Below are positions 9,180 through 17,664 of a DNA stretch of 64,000 nt, in pieces. The translations under genes and the position numbers were made by a program. A model generated the notes under the pieces. That model was not told the DNA's origin, searched no databases, and worked only from the letters and a program-made list of their open reading frames with translations. Numbering within the stretch: position 1 is the first letter of the stretch; the number at the start of each line of letters is the position of its first letter. The DNA comes from Ruegeria lacuscaerulensis (GTDB lineage Bacteria; Pseudomonadota; Alphaproteobacteria; Rhodobacterales; Rhodobacteraceae), in assembly GCF_013034685.1 (NCBI RefSeq), contig NZ_WQGO01000001.1, forward strand, positions 682,001 through 746,000. The letters run 5' to 3'.

Positions 9180-9923
9180 TCACATGCGTGCGGCCAGTTT
9201 TCGCACAAGATCGTCATGCGGGATATCGGCATCACTGGCCAATCGGCGCAAACCGAAATGCACGCGGGCGATACGCTGGTAATAGCGAGTGTAGACATAG
9301 TTCGTCCCACCCCCGGCAAGCGCCCCCAAAACAGGTACGGATTGCGCGGCGAGTTTTTGCCCCAGCACCACCGCCAGTTTCGGCGCGACGGTGGCGATCA
9401 GCTTTTGAAGGGCCGGTCCGGTCAACGTCATCCGAGCTGAAAAAAACCCGAAATCCGCACCATCGTCGAAGGACAGCGGACCCGCCGCGGACAGAACCTG
9501 CACACAATCGAATTTCACACCGTCTTCCGATGGGTCAAACCCTTCTCGTGCCGCAGCACCTTGTATGGCGCGCAACAGCATCGTGGTCGTTGCGGGCAAT
9601 TCCACCAAAGAGGTCGACACTCCGCCCACACCGCCTGCTGCGCCCATGGCCGTGGTCACAGCCGTATTCACCCAAGGTCGTTGATCCGGCACCGCCCTGC
9701 GCGACCCTTCGGCGGCATGCATGGCCACCCAAAGCGCCTGCTCGGTTGCTCCGGTCAACGCCTCTCGCAGTGACGGGGGCAGTTGATCCAGCAGGGTTTC
9801 CGCAGATCCGCCCAGACTGTTGAGCAACCGAACACCCGGCCCACCCGCCGAGCGGTAGTACCCGGCCAACCGGTCCAACTCTGCCTCGGCATCCAGTTTT
9901 TCGACAAGAACAACGTTCTGCAT
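9180..9923 (-). CDS. EcsC family protein
   Basis: A 247-residue protein of the EcsC family, named after a Bacillus protein of unclear role. The recognisable part is the central glycine-rich, hydrophobic segment (about 95-130: TTAMGAAGGVGGVSTSLVEL, then PATTTMLLRAIQ), followed by a second hydrophobic stretch (VPVLGALAGGGTNYVY) near residue 200. These may be membrane-associated hairpins rather than full transmembrane helices. The start has a strong GGAGGG site. No enzymatic motif is visible and neighbours give no functional hint. Confidence 0.85.
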   Translation of the reverse strand: MQNVVLVEKLDAEAELDRLAGYYRSAGGPGVRLLNSLGGSAETLLDQLPPSLREALTGATEQALWVAMHAAEGSRRAVPDQRPWVNTAVTTAMGAAGGVGGVSTSLVELPATTTMLLRAIQGAAAREGFDPSEDGVKFDCVQVLSAAGPLSFDDGADFGFFSARMTLTGPALQKLIATVAPKLAVVLGQKLAAQSVPVLGALAGGGTNYVYTRYYQRIARVHFGLRRLASDADIPHDDLVRKLAARM

Positions 9924-9976
9924 GCGTGCCCTCCTGTCCTAAAAAGATCGGCACTATGCCCCGTTTTTTCAATAGT

Positions 9977-10471
9977 TCATCGGTCCCAACGCGTTACAGG
10001 ACCAGCGACACCCGTCCATGCGCCCAAGGTTAGCTCAGCCCCCAGAACCCGTTGGGGATTGGTGGGCGGCGGCATCTCAACTCCGGTCAGGCGGGCGAAG
10101 CCGAAACGACTGTAATAAGGTGCATCGCCCACCAGCATCACCCGCTCCCATCCTCTGGTAAGACCTGCCTGCAAGCCCTCGTGTATGAGGAAACCGCCCA
10201 AGCCCTCCCCCTGATGGGTGGGGTGCACGGCCACCGGCCCCAGCAACAACGCATCGAAGGTCCCCACATGAACGGGCCAGAACCGGATCGCCCCCGCCAA
10301 AATGCCCTCACCATCTCGGGCCACTAGAGACAAGCCCTCAACCGGCGGAACATCATCGCGCAACCGGTACGAGGACAGCGCCTCGCGCCCAGGCGCAAAG
10401 CACAGGTCGTACAAAGCCTCGACCTCCCACCAATCGTCCGGGTCCTCCGGCTTGATCGTGAATTGCTGCAC
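9977..10471 (-). CDS. GNAT family N-acetyltransferase (YhbS-like)
   Basis: Predicted acetyl-CoA dependent N-acetyltransferase of 164 residues; the substrate is unknown. The acetyl-CoA loop is visible as VHPTHQGEGLGGFLIHEGL (Q/RxxGxG/A type), preceded by the beta-4 strand LLLGPVAV and followed by VMLVGDAPYYSRFGF, which is typical of the YhbS subgroup. The start is GTG at 10471 with GAGG seven bases upstream. It is divergent from the flavin reductase-like gene, with 72 bases between the starts, so the two may share regulatory sequence. Confidence 0.88.
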   Translation of the reverse strand: MQQFTIKPEDPDDWWEVEALYDLCFAPGREALSSYRLRDDVPPVEGLSLVARDGEGILAGAIRFWPVHVGTFDALLLGPVAVHPTHQGEGLGGFLIHEGLQAGLTRGWERVMLVGDAPYYSRFGFARLTGVEMPPPTNPQRVLGAELTLGAWTGVAGPVTRWDR

Positions 10472-10543
10472 CCCTGCCCTCTTTTCCTTGCTGGAATTCG
10501 CCCTAGCACTTCGTTACGCCTTGGGCAAACGCTTGGAGTTCAT

Positions 10544-11149
10544 ATGTTCTATCGCCCCGAAGACGGCCACGGCCTGCCGCATAACCCTTTCAACGCCATC
10601 ATAACCCCGCGCCCGATTGGCTGGATCTCTTCCCGCGACGGCGATGGGATCAACAATCTGGCGCCGTACTCCTTCTTCAACGGGGTCGCGTATACACCGC
10701 CACAGGTGATGTTTGCCACGACCGGGACGAAACCCGACCAAGACGGCGGCAAAGACAGTCTCGCCAATATCGAAGCAACAGGCGTTTTCTGCGTCAACGT
10801 TGTCGCCCATGCACATCGTGATGCGATGAACGCCAGCTCTGCCGGGTTGCCAAAACATGTGGATGAATTCGGCCACGCAGGTTTGACTGCAGTGGAGTGC
10901 GAGACGATCCCATGTGCTAGGGTTCAGGACGCGCCCGCCGCCCTGGAATGCAAGCTGACCCAGATCGTCACACTGCCCGGCGCGGCGAACCGCGTTGTTT
11001 TCGGCGAAGTCACCGGTGTCCACCTGCGCGATGACTGTTTGAAGGATGGCAAGTTCGACGTCACGGCGTTTCAGCCACTGGCGCGGCTCGGATACCGCGA
11101 CTATTCGGTAGTTACTGAACTATTCTCACTCAACCGCCCGGATGACTGA
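10544..11149 (+). CDS. Flavin reductase-like (FMN-binding split barrel) protein
   Basis: A 201-residue cytosolic flavoprotein of the flavin reductase-like / split-barrel group. The N-terminal pattern ITPRPIGWISSRDGDGINN and LAPYSFFNGV is the FMN-binding signature. Members reduce free flavin or act as small NAD(P)H-dependent reductases; the exact substrate is not readable. I start at ATG 10544, which has TTGGAG upstream and matches the family N-terminus (MFYRPEDG), not at the start of the longer open frame. It is followed by a GC-rich repeat element and convergent to the SulP gene. Confidence 0.88.
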   Translation: MFYRPEDGHGLPHNPFNAIITPRPIGWISSRDGDGINNLAPYSFFNGVAYTPPQVMFATTGTKPDQDGGKDSLANIEATGVFCVNVVAHAHRDAMNASSAGLPKHVDEFGHAGLTAVECETIPCARVQDAPAALECKLTQIVTLPGAANRVVFGEVTGVHLRDDCLKDGKFDVTAFQPLARLGYRDYSVVTELFSLNRPDD

Positions 11150-11156
11150 GCGTATA

Positions 11157-11275
11157 GGGGGCGCTGCCCCCGCCGCCTATTCGGCGACTCCCCCGGGATA
11201 TTTATAGCCAGATGAAGCAGGGGATCCTCCGTTCATCTGGCCCCAAATATCCCGGAGCGCGAGGCGGAGCCTCGC
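11157..11275. repeat. Rhodobacterales-type intergenic repeat pair (large inverted repeat)
   Basis: Two oppositely oriented units fill the space between convergent genes. Arm 1 is a GGGGGC-GCT-GCCCCC hairpin (11157-11171) followed by a CCGGGATATTT...GCCAGATGAA core ending at 11215. Arm 2 (11232-11255) is the reverse complement of that core with 21 of 24 positions matching, followed by a GCGAGGC-GGA-GCCTCGC hairpin (11259-11275). A related single copy lies at 21419-21480. The position suggests a bidirectional terminator or REP-like element. Confidence 0.75.
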
Positions 11276-11282
11276 TAAATCC

Positions 11283-12917
11283 TCAGTGACCGCCCAGAAT
11301 GCCGGTGCGAACTGAATAATCGACCGCGATTTCATAATCAGGGTCATCGTCGCTATCGACCATAAGGTGACCGGCTTTGTTCAGCAGCTTGTGGCAATCT
11401 CGACTCAGATGGCGCAGCATCACGCGTTTACCGGCCGCTTCGTATTTGCCGGCGATGTTTTCGATCGCCTGAAGGGCAGATTGATCGACCACACGGCTTT
11501 CGGCGAAATCCACTATGACGGTCTCGGGATCATTCGGGACATCGAAAAGTTCGACAAATCCGTCAGAAGAACCAAAGAACAGAGGGCCTTGGATTTCGTA
11601 GACTTTCGCGCCTTTTTCTGTTTCAGAATCCCGCGTAATCGCATGGATGCGCTTGGCGTTGTTCCAGGCATAGGCCAGAGCCGAGACGATGACGCCAACG
11701 ACGACGGCGATCGCAAGGTCCTCCATCACCGTCACAACCGTCACCAGCACGATGACGAACGCATCCATCAGGGGTACTTTGCGCATGATGTTGAACGAGT
11801 TCCAAGCAAAGGTACCGATCACCACCATGAACATAACGCCGACCAGCGCAGCCAGCGGAATCTGCTCGATCAGCGGGGACGCGAACAGGATGAAGATCAG
11901 CAGGAAAAGCGCGGCGGCGATCCCGGCGATGCGGGTGCGGCCACCGGATTTCACGTTGATCATCGACTGGCCGATCATAGCACAGCCACCCATGCCACCG
12001 AAGAAACCGGTTGCGACGTTGGACACGCCTTGCGCGATGCATTCCTGTGACGCTCCGCCCCGTTTGCCCGTGATTTCACCCACAAGATTCAGGGTCAGCA
12101 GCGATTCAATCAGGCCGATGGCGGCCAGAATGACGGCGTAGGGCAGGATGATTTCAATGGTTTCCCAGGTCAGCGGCACCATCGGAATGTGGAAAGGCGG
12201 CAGGCCGCCTTCGATCGAGGCCAGATCGCCTACGCGCGGTACATCCAGGCCAAAGCCGATCACCAGCGCGGCAACAACGACAATCCCGGCCAGAGGGGCC
12301 GGAACAACACGCGTGATGCGCGGCATGACCCAAATCACCGCCATGGTCAGCGCGACCAGGCCCAGCATGGTGTAAAGCTGCAGACCCGAGAGCCACTCAC
12401 CTCCGCCCATGCCGTGGCCGGTGTTCTCCATTGTGCCCGGAACCTTGAACTGCCCAAGCTGCGCCAGAAAGATCACGATTGCCAGCCCGTTTACAAAGCC
12501 CAACATCACCGGATGCGGCACCAAGCGGATAAACCGGCCCCAATGCATGGCCCCGGCGATCACTTGCAGAATGCCCATCAGAACCACGGTCGCAAACAGG
12601 TATTCCACGCCATGTTCCGCCACCAGCGCCACCATCACAACCGCCAAGGCCCCGGTCGCACCCGAGATCATGCCCGGGCGCCCGCCGATCAGCGCCGTGA
12701 TCAGGCCAACCATGAAGGCAGCATAGAGGCCAACCAACGGATGCACGCCCGCGACGAAAGCAAATGCCACCGCTTCGGGCACCAGCGCAAGGGCAACGGT
12801 AAGACCAGACAGCAACTCGATCCGCAGACGGGACGGTGTCAGCCCTTCATCCGGCACCCAACGCAGGTCGGGTTTGGCGATACGGTTGGCAAAGCTTGCC
12901 AGCATGGCTCGGGGCAT
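11283..12917 (-). CDS. SulP family inorganic anion transporter
   Basis: Inner-membrane anion transporter of the SulP/SLC26 family; substrates in the family include sulfate, bicarbonate and dicarboxylates, and this one cannot be fixed. I use ATG 12917 (544 residues, MPRAMLASFANR), which has AGGA upstream; the longer frame runs through unrelated sequence and over the neighbouring promoter. Many transmembrane segments occur between about 25 and 420, including the signature near GLYAAFMVGLITALIGGRPG. A C-terminal STAS domain follows (about 435-540, with FAESRVVDQSALQAIENI). The gene is convergent with the flavin reductase-like gene. Confidence 0.93.
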   Translation of the reverse strand: MPRAMLASFANRIAKPDLRWVPDEGLTPSRLRIELLSGLTVALALVPEAVAFAFVAGVHPLVGLYAAFMVGLITALIGGRPGMISGATGALAVVMVALVAEHGVEYLFATVVLMGILQVIAGAMHWGRFIRLVPHPVMLGFVNGLAIVIFLAQLGQFKVPGTMENTGHGMGGGEWLSGLQLYTMLGLVALTMAVIWVMPRITRVVPAPLAGIVVVAALVIGFGLDVPRVGDLASIEGGLPPFHIPMVPLTWETIEIILPYAVILAAIGLIESLLTLNLVGEITGKRGGASQECIAQGVSNVATGFFGGMGGCAMIGQSMINVKSGGRTRIAGIAAALFLLIFILFASPLIEQIPLAALVGVMFMVVIGTFAWNSFNIMRKVPLMDAFVIVLVTVVTVMEDLAIAVVVGVIVSALAYAWNNAKRIHAITRDSETEKGAKVYEIQGPLFFGSSDGFVELFDVPNDPETVIVDFAESRVVDQSALQAIENIAGKYEAAGKRVMLRHLSRDCHKLLNKAGHLMVDSDDDPDYEIAVDYSVRTGILGGH

Positions 12918-13030
12918 GGAATGTCCTGTCGGTTGATCTGCGCGCGAAAGGGGCCTTCTACCTGTCATCCGCCCTCTGAGCCACCGCATCAGGCGGGAGG
13001 CTGCTATGCACAGGACGCATAGCCGTTGTC

Positions 13031-13050
13031 TCACAAAGTCGTGAGTTGAA
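13031..13050 (+). promoter_or_regulatory. Conserved 20-base motif, copy 1
   Basis: TCACAAAG-TC-GTGAGTTGAA, with 4-base dyad arms (TCAC/GTGA), lies 31 bases upstream of the IalB-like gene. It matches the sequence at 18431-18450 in 18 of 20 positions. Both copies are intergenic and in the same orientation. A shared operator or promoter element is likely, but the factor is unknown. Confidence 0.45.
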
Positions 13051-13080
13051 CCTGCCACACCGGGGGCACACCTTTGCGCC

Positions 13081-13638
13081 ATGCGATGGCTGATCTTGTT
13101 TCTTCTGACCCCTATTGCTGCCTTGGCGCAGGATTTGCAGGGCAATGACACTGCCAGTAACTGGCGTGTGACCCATTATGAAACCTACGGGGTCTGGAAT
13201 TCCATCTGCGATGAGCGCGAGGAATACGGGGCGCTCAAGCAACGCTGTTACATTCGCCGGGCCGAGGTGTTTTCGCTGCGCCCGAAATTTGGAGCACAGT
13301 TCATCTTTATCACCCCTGCCCCGGATGGCGTGGAGATCGAGTTCGGTATCGAGCCCGGCACGTTGTTCCGGCCATCCGGCTTTCGGATCGATGGAAAGGA
13401 CGGAGCGGTTTGGCGCACGCGCAGACCTGGATGTCTGACCGGGTTGAGCTGCACGTTTGACGGCGTCGGTGCGGATGAGATCGTTGAAGCCATGCTGAAG
13501 GGCGAGGCCTATCGGTTCGAATTCCGCGACAGGCATGGGCAGGCACAGGACCTAACATGGCCATTGCAGGAATTCAGCGCCGCTTGGGCGGATTTCCAAC
13601 AACAGGCGCAGGCGCGCAGTCTGTTGACGTCACAATAA
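13081..13638 (+). CDS. IalB-like secreted protein
   Basis: A 185-residue exported protein with a Sec signal peptide (cleavage after about residue 16, ALAQ). The mature part resembles the invasion-associated locus B (IalB) family, common in alphaproteobacteria and of unclear function: a domain beginning SNWRVTHYETYGVWNSIC, two cysteine pairs (SICDE..QRCYI and GCLTGLSC), and a beta-rich core. It follows a 20-base dyad motif and stands alone between divergent sulP and mtnP. The family call is by pattern memory and could be wrong; export is secure. Confidence 0.7.
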   Translation: MRWLILFLLTPIAALAQDLQGNDTASNWRVTHYETYGVWNSICDEREEYGALKQRCYIRRAEVFSLRPKFGAQFIFITPAPDGVEIEFGIEPGTLFRPSGFRIDGKDGAVWRTRRPGCLTGLSCTFDGVGADEIVEAMLKGEAYRFEFRDRHGQAQDLTWPLQEFSAAWADFQQQAQARSLLTSQ

Positions 13639-13714
13639 GCCGCATTGCCCCTTGTCAGCCGTCGTCGCTCGGCGCACAAATCCTTCAACTCGCACAACAA
13701 CTCGGAGAAAGCAC

Positions 13715-14587
13715 GTGACCCAGACCAAGATTGCCGTCATCGGCGGATCAGGCATTTACGACATTGACGGGTTGGAAAATGCAGAATGGGTCACTGTTGA
13801 AACGCCTTGGGGCGATCCCTCGGACCAGATTCTGACCGGGGCATTGGACGGTATTGCAATGGCGTTCCTGCCTCGCCATGGGCGCGGCCATGTGCATTCC
13901 CCGACCGAAGTACCCTATCGCGCCAATATCGACGCGTTGAAACGGCTGGGTGTCACCGATGTGATCTCGGTCTCTGCCTGCGGGTCGTTTCGCGATCAAA
14001 TGGCACCGGGGGACTTCGTGATCGTCGATCAGTTCATCGACCGGACCTTTGCGCGCGAGAAAAGCTTTTTCGGCACCGGTTGCGTGGCGCATGTCAGCGT
14101 GGCCCATCCCACTTGTCCTCGCCTGTCGGATGCGTGTGAAACCGCAGGCAAGGCCGCCGGGATCAAAATCCACCGGGGTGGCACCTATCTGGCGATGGAA
14201 GGCCCGCAATTCTCATCGCTGGCGGAATCCAAAATGTACCGCGAACACTGGGGCTGTGACGTGATCGGCATGACAAACATGCCCGAGGCGAAACTCGCCC
14301 GCGAGGCCGAGCTGTGCTACGCCTCAATCGCGATGGTCACGGATTACGACAGTTGGCACCCTGACCACGGCGAGGTTGACGTCACCGCCATCATCGCCAC
14401 CCTGACCGGTAATGCGGAAAAAGGCCGGACCCTGGTCAAAGGGTTGCCCGCGCTTTTGGGGGCAGACCGCGCCCCCTGCCCGCATGGATGTGACCGAGCG
14501 CTGGAATACGCCATTCTGACCGCACCGGAAAAACGTGACCCGGCCCTGCTGGCCAAACTGGATGCGGTGGCCGGGCGGATCCTTTGA
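13715..14587 (+). CDS. mtnP: S-methyl-5'-thioadenosine phosphorylase
   Basis: Splits methylthioadenosine with phosphate into adenine and methylthioribose 1-phosphate in methionine and adenine salvage. The 290-residue protein starts at GTG 13715, which has GGAG eight bases upstream and gives the family N-terminus KIAVIGGSGIYDI. Phosphate-binding and purine-binding signatures are visible: LPRHGRGH, YRANIDALK, SACGS and the substrate loop MEGPQFSSLAESKMY with GMTNMPEAKLARE. The apt gene about 3.3 kb downstream would convert the released adenine to AMP. Confidence 0.95.
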   Translation: MTQTKIAVIGGSGIYDIDGLENAEWVTVETPWGDPSDQILTGALDGIAMAFLPRHGRGHVHSPTEVPYRANIDALKRLGVTDVISVSACGSFRDQMAPGDFVIVDQFIDRTFAREKSFFGTGCVAHVSVAHPTCPRLSDACETAGKAAGIKIHRGGTYLAMEGPQFSSLAESKMYREHWGCDVIGMTNMPEAKLAREAELCYASIAMVTDYDSWHPDHGEVDVTAIIATLTGNAEKGRTLVKGLPALLGADRAPCPHGCDRALEYAILTAPEKRDPALLAKLDAVAGRIL

Positions 14588-14590
14588 CCG

Positions 14591-15448
14591 CTAATTGATC
14601 AGCGCCTGTTGCACCTGATCCCATAGGCCGTGGGACCAGAGGTCGTTGTGCATACCGTCGGGAATGATGAAAAGCTGCGCGTTGTCTCCGGCCATTTCGG
14701 CCAGAGCCTGCCCGTGATGAACCGGGATGGTCGTGTCCGCCGTGCCGTGGAAGATCAGCGTTGGCACAGTGATTTGATCAATCAGGTCGCGGGTTGCGAA
14801 CTGGTCCTTCATAAGGGCTGAGACCGGCAGGAACGGATAGCGTTCAGCGGCGACATCGACCGTTGCGGTGAACGGTGCCTCCAACACCAAGAGACGTGCA
14901 TCAGGGCGCTGCGCGGCCACGGCGGCGGCAACGCCGGTTCCAAGGCTTTGCCCATACAGAACGACCGTGTGACCTTCGGCAGCAAGGCGGTCATACATCT
15001 GGATCCCATCGCCGATCAGCGCTGGTTCAGAGGGCGTGCCCTCACTACCCGGAAAGCCGCGATAGCTGGGGGCGAACAGGCCGAAACCACTGTTGAGGAT
15101 TTCACGCATCCGATCCGCGCGATCCCCCAGACTGCCGGATTGACCATGGAAAAACAGCACTGTAGGCGCGCCTTCGGTGGCCGGAGGAGCCGTCCAGACA
15201 GCCAGCTGGGTACCATCGGCCATGGGCAGTGCAAGCACCTCGACATCCGCCAGACCGACCGTAGCCGGCGCAGGTAGCGTCTCGCCCGGTTTGAACAACA
15301 GCGATTGTTGGTTGGCGTACATATACCCAAGGATCGTGGCATAGACAGCAGCACAGATCGCAACCAACAGGATCAGCGCCCTTTTGTGCCGCGCGCTTGT
15401 GAGTACATGCCCCGTGTTGTGCGGATGATCCGTTTGCACCTGTGCCAT
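14591..15448 (-). CDS. Membrane-anchored alpha/beta hydrolase
   Basis: A serine hydrolase of 285 residues with an N-terminal membrane anchor (about 24-45), so the catalytic domain probably faces the periplasm. The nucleophile elbow is GQSLGTG, the oxyanion region FFHGQSGSLGDRADR, and the acid and histidine come from FHGTADTTIPVHHG and DGMHNDL. The pattern resembles the BEM46/ABHD13 group. Substrate unknown. I start at ATG 15448 because GGGAGGAGG lies directly upstream. It is convergent with mtnP, whose stop is three bases away. Confidence 0.88.
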   Translation of the reverse strand: MAQVQTDHPHNTGHVLTSARHKRALILLVAICAAVYATILGYMYANQQSLLFKPGETLPAPATVGLADVEVLALPMADGTQLAVWTAPPATEGAPTVLFFHGQSGSLGDRADRMREILNSGFGLFAPSYRGFPGSEGTPSEPALIGDGIQMYDRLAAEGHTVVLYGQSLGTGVAAAVAAQRPDARLLVLEAPFTATVDVAAERYPFLPVSALMKDQFATRDLIDQITVPTLIFHGTADTTIPVHHGQALAEMAGDNAQLFIIPDGMHNDLWSHGLWDQVQQALIN

Positions 15449-15689
15449 AGGCCTCCTCCCGGTTGAAATCTGCCTGTTCATAGACTGGGAACCCTACCCT
15501 GTGTTTCAAGGCGTGACCGCGCGGTTTAATGCAATCTTCAGACTGTTGCGGAAATACCGCCCTGTGCGCGGGTTGGATAGGGTCAAGGTTGAAAACAGGC
15601 GCAGCCGCTCGCGATTTGTTTACAGAGTGCAGCCGCACTTGCGCCACAAAGACCCAGCAGAACCGCAGGCGACAACGATGAGGACAAGC

Positions 15690-16706
15690 ATGAAAAGGTT
15701 AGAGGCACTGGACGCAGCCCGGTTTTTGGCGTTCTGCGGTATGGTGTTGGTGAATTTCCGGATCGCGGCGCAGGTTGCGCCAGATGGCGGCTGGGCGACG
15801 GCTCTGGTCGATGCGCTGGAGGGGCGTGCAGCGGCCTTGTTCGTGATCCTGGCCGGGATCGGCATCAGCCTGTCACACATCGCGGCCCCTCTACTGCTGC
15901 GGCGTGCTTTGTTCCTTTTTGGATTGGGGCTGATCAACATGAACGTGTTTGGCGCCGACATCCTGCATTTCTACGCATTGTATTTTGTGGTCGGCGCAGC
16001 GTTTTTGACCGCCTCGGCGCGAAGCCTTTGGTTGGGCGCTCTGGGTATCGTCGGGTTGGCTGTACTGGCCAATCTGACCTTCGACTATAGCAATGGATGG
16101 AACTGGGCGACCCTGACGTATAACGACCTCTGGACCTTACCCGGTTTTCTGCGCAACGCGGTCTTCAACGGCTGGCATCCGGTTTTGCCATGGGCGGCGT
16201 TCCTGCTGATTGGCATGGCAATTGGGCGGTCAGAACTCCACACGATCTGTATCCAACACCGCCTGATCATGTGGGGGTTTGGCGCAGCCGTGCTTGCGAT
16301 GTTTCCTTCAATGCTGGTCACAGACCCTGACCTGGTCACTTACCTGGGCACCGAATCCATCCCGCCCGGACCATTCTATATCCTCGCCGGAACCGGATCG
16401 GCCTGCATGGTGATCGGGCTACTGCTGAAACTGTGGCCAAAGCTCAAACGCTTAGGCGTCGCACCAGCTTTGACAGCGCCGGGGCGGATCAGCCTGACAC
16501 TGTATGTCGCGCATATCCTGATCGGTATCGGCGCGCTTGAGGAGGCAGGTCTGCTGGACGGCTCTCTCTCCCCCGTTCAGATTGTCTTCTATGCGCTGGG
16601 CTTTTGCGTACTTTCTTCACTTGCTGGCCTGCTTTGGTCGCGTTGGTTCACGCGTGGACCGCTTGAGGGCCTGATGCGTCGCATAACTCAGCCACGCGCG
16701 GCTTGA
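15690..16706 (+). CDS. DUF418-like multi-pass membrane protein
   Basis: A 338-residue inner-membrane protein with roughly nine to ten predicted transmembrane segments. The N-terminus MKRLEALDAARFLAFCGMVLVNF matches the start of DUF418 / acyltransferase-like membrane proteins, and the C-terminal WSRWFTRGPLEGLMRRI fits the DUF418 end. I use ATG 15690, with GAGGA upstream. The 240 bases between this start and the divergent hydrolase start hold no other gene that I can see. Function unknown; a link with transferred acyl or sugar groups is only a family guess. Confidence 0.82.
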   Translation: MKRLEALDAARFLAFCGMVLVNFRIAAQVAPDGGWATALVDALEGRAAALFVILAGIGISLSHIAAPLLLRRALFLFGLGLINMNVFGADILHFYALYFVVGAAFLTASARSLWLGALGIVGLAVLANLTFDYSNGWNWATLTYNDLWTLPGFLRNAVFNGWHPVLPWAAFLLIGMAIGRSELHTICIQHRLIMWGFGAAVLAMFPSMLVTDPDLVTYLGTESIPPGPFYILAGTGSACMVIGLLLKLWPKLKRLGVAPALTAPGRISLTLYVAHILIGIGALEEAGLLDGSLSPVQIVFYALGFCVLSSLAGLLWSRWFTRGPLEGLMRRITQPRAA

Positions 16707-16758
16707 CCTTCTCGGTATCGCAGGGCTTTCTGGCGGAACTATTCTGACAGGAGCCCCC

Positions 16759-17388
16759 ATGTCCCTTGATCTCTGGCTGGCCTTTGTGGCTGCCTCGACT
16801 GCACTGTTGCTGATCCCCGGACCGACCGTCCTGTTAGTGCTAAGCTATGCGCTGTCCAAAGGACGCAGCGTTGCCGTCGCCTCGGCCACGGGCGTTGCCG
16901 TCGGAGATCTTATCGCCATGACCGCGTCTTTGCTGGGCTTAGGCGCGCTGGTGCTGGCCTCGGCCACCTTGTTTTCGGTCCTGAAATGGGTGGGGGCAGC
17001 CTATCTGATCTGGCTTGGCATCAAATTGCTGCGCAGCGCCCCATCCGGTGGGTTGAGCACCGTCGAGACCAGCCGGGACGTCACCGCCCGCAGCGTGTTC
17101 GGCCACGCCGCAGCCGTGACGGCGCTAAACCCGAAATCCATTGCCTTTTTCATTGCTTTCGTGCCGCAATTCCTGCGCCCCTCGGACCCTCTGGGCCCGC
17201 AATTTATCATCCTGATCGCCACATTCGTCGGACTCGCTTGGCTGAACGCGCTAGCCTATGCGCTGCTGGCGGATCGGCTGCGGGTGATGATCGGACGAGC
17301 GGGCGTAATCACTGCCATGACCCGGTTCGGAGGGCTGGCCCTGATCGGAATGGGTGTCGCGACTGCGGTTTTGCGCCGTCCAGCCTAG
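16759..17388 (+). CDS. LysE/RhtB family amino acid exporter
   Basis: A 209-residue inner-membrane protein of the LysE/RhtB translocator family, which exports amino acids or similar small solutes. About six hydrophobic segments are visible. The signature LIPGPTVLLVLSYALSKGR near the N-terminus and the NPKSIAFFIAFVPQFL segment near residue 130 are typical. A GACAGGAG ribosome binding site precedes the start. It lies 52 bases after the DUF418 gene and may be co-transcribed with it. Its stop codon overlaps the stop of the small convergent ribbon-helix-helix gene. Confidence 0.93.
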   Translation: MSLDLWLAFVAASTALLLIPGPTVLLVLSYALSKGRSVAVASATGVAVGDLIAMTASLLGLGALVLASATLFSVLKWVGAAYLIWLGIKLLRSAPSGGLSTVETSRDVTARSVFGHAAAVTALNPKSIAFFIAFVPQFLRPSDPLGPQFIILIATFVGLAWLNALAYALLADRLRVMIGRAGVITAMTRFGGLALIGMGVATAVLRRPA

Positions 17389-17558
17389 TCTTCGGCGTTT
17401 TCCTTCATGAAGCCGCGTATGAATCGCCGAATTTCGCGGGCGGCCGAAGTGTCCAACTCTTTGCACAGTTCGACAAAAGCGTCCCGCTCATCCTTGTCCA
17501 GACGCAGGACCAACTGACTGTTTTTCTTGGTAGAACCCTTACCGTCTTTCTTGGCCAC
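17385..17558 (-). CDS. Small ribbon-helix-helix-like DNA-binding protein
   Basis: A short protein whose core SQLVLRLDKDERDAFVELC then KELDTSAAREIRRFIRGF has the strand-helix-helix layout of ribbon-helix-helix repressors and antitoxins. The frame is open upstream to 17639. I prefer GTG 17558 (57 residues) because AGGGA lies eight bases before it; ATG 17567 (60 residues) has AGGG directly adjacent, and ATG 17612 lacks a site. A lysine-rich start precedes the DNA-binding strand. It is divergent from a 44-residue reading frame, and a perfect TGTATATACA palindrome lies between, so autoregulation is plausible. Confidence 0.7.
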   Translation of the reverse strand: MAKKDGKGSTKKNSQLVLRLDKDERDAFVELCKELDTSAAREIRRFIRGFMKENAED

Positions 17559-17580
17559 GCTGTACATCCCTGACAAAGTC

Positions 17581-17609
17581 TTGATTCTTCCCGAGATGCA
17601 TTGTATATA
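17581..17609 (+). promoter_or_regulatory. Sigma-70-type promoter with palindromic -10
   Basis: A -35 element TTGATT (17581-17586) and a -10 element TATATA (17604-17609) are spaced exactly 17 bases apart. The -10 lies within the perfect palindrome TGTATATACA (17602-17611). The promoter points to the 44-residue reading frame at 17665. A repressor bound to the palindrome would block it; the neighbouring ribbon-helix-helix protein is the obvious candidate, by inference. Confidence 0.5.
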
Positions 17610-17664
17610 CATCGCATAGAAATTGTAGTTATCGAGCACCTAACAATAAATAAGGAATATGGCA

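Noticed and set aside
12189..13022. 277-codon plus-strand frame in sulP
   Set aside because: Antisense to membrane helices of the SulP transporter; the His/Gln/Asn-rich product is a usual artefact of such regions.
12918..13151. Longer N-terminus of the SulP gene
   Set aside because: It would overlap the IalB-like gene start and add a Cys/Arg-rich leader foreign to the family; ATG 12917 has a ribosome binding site.
14764..14775. TTGATCAA as an FNR half-type site in the hydrolase gene
   Set aside because: It lacks the 4-base spacer of FNR boxes and lies inside a coding region.
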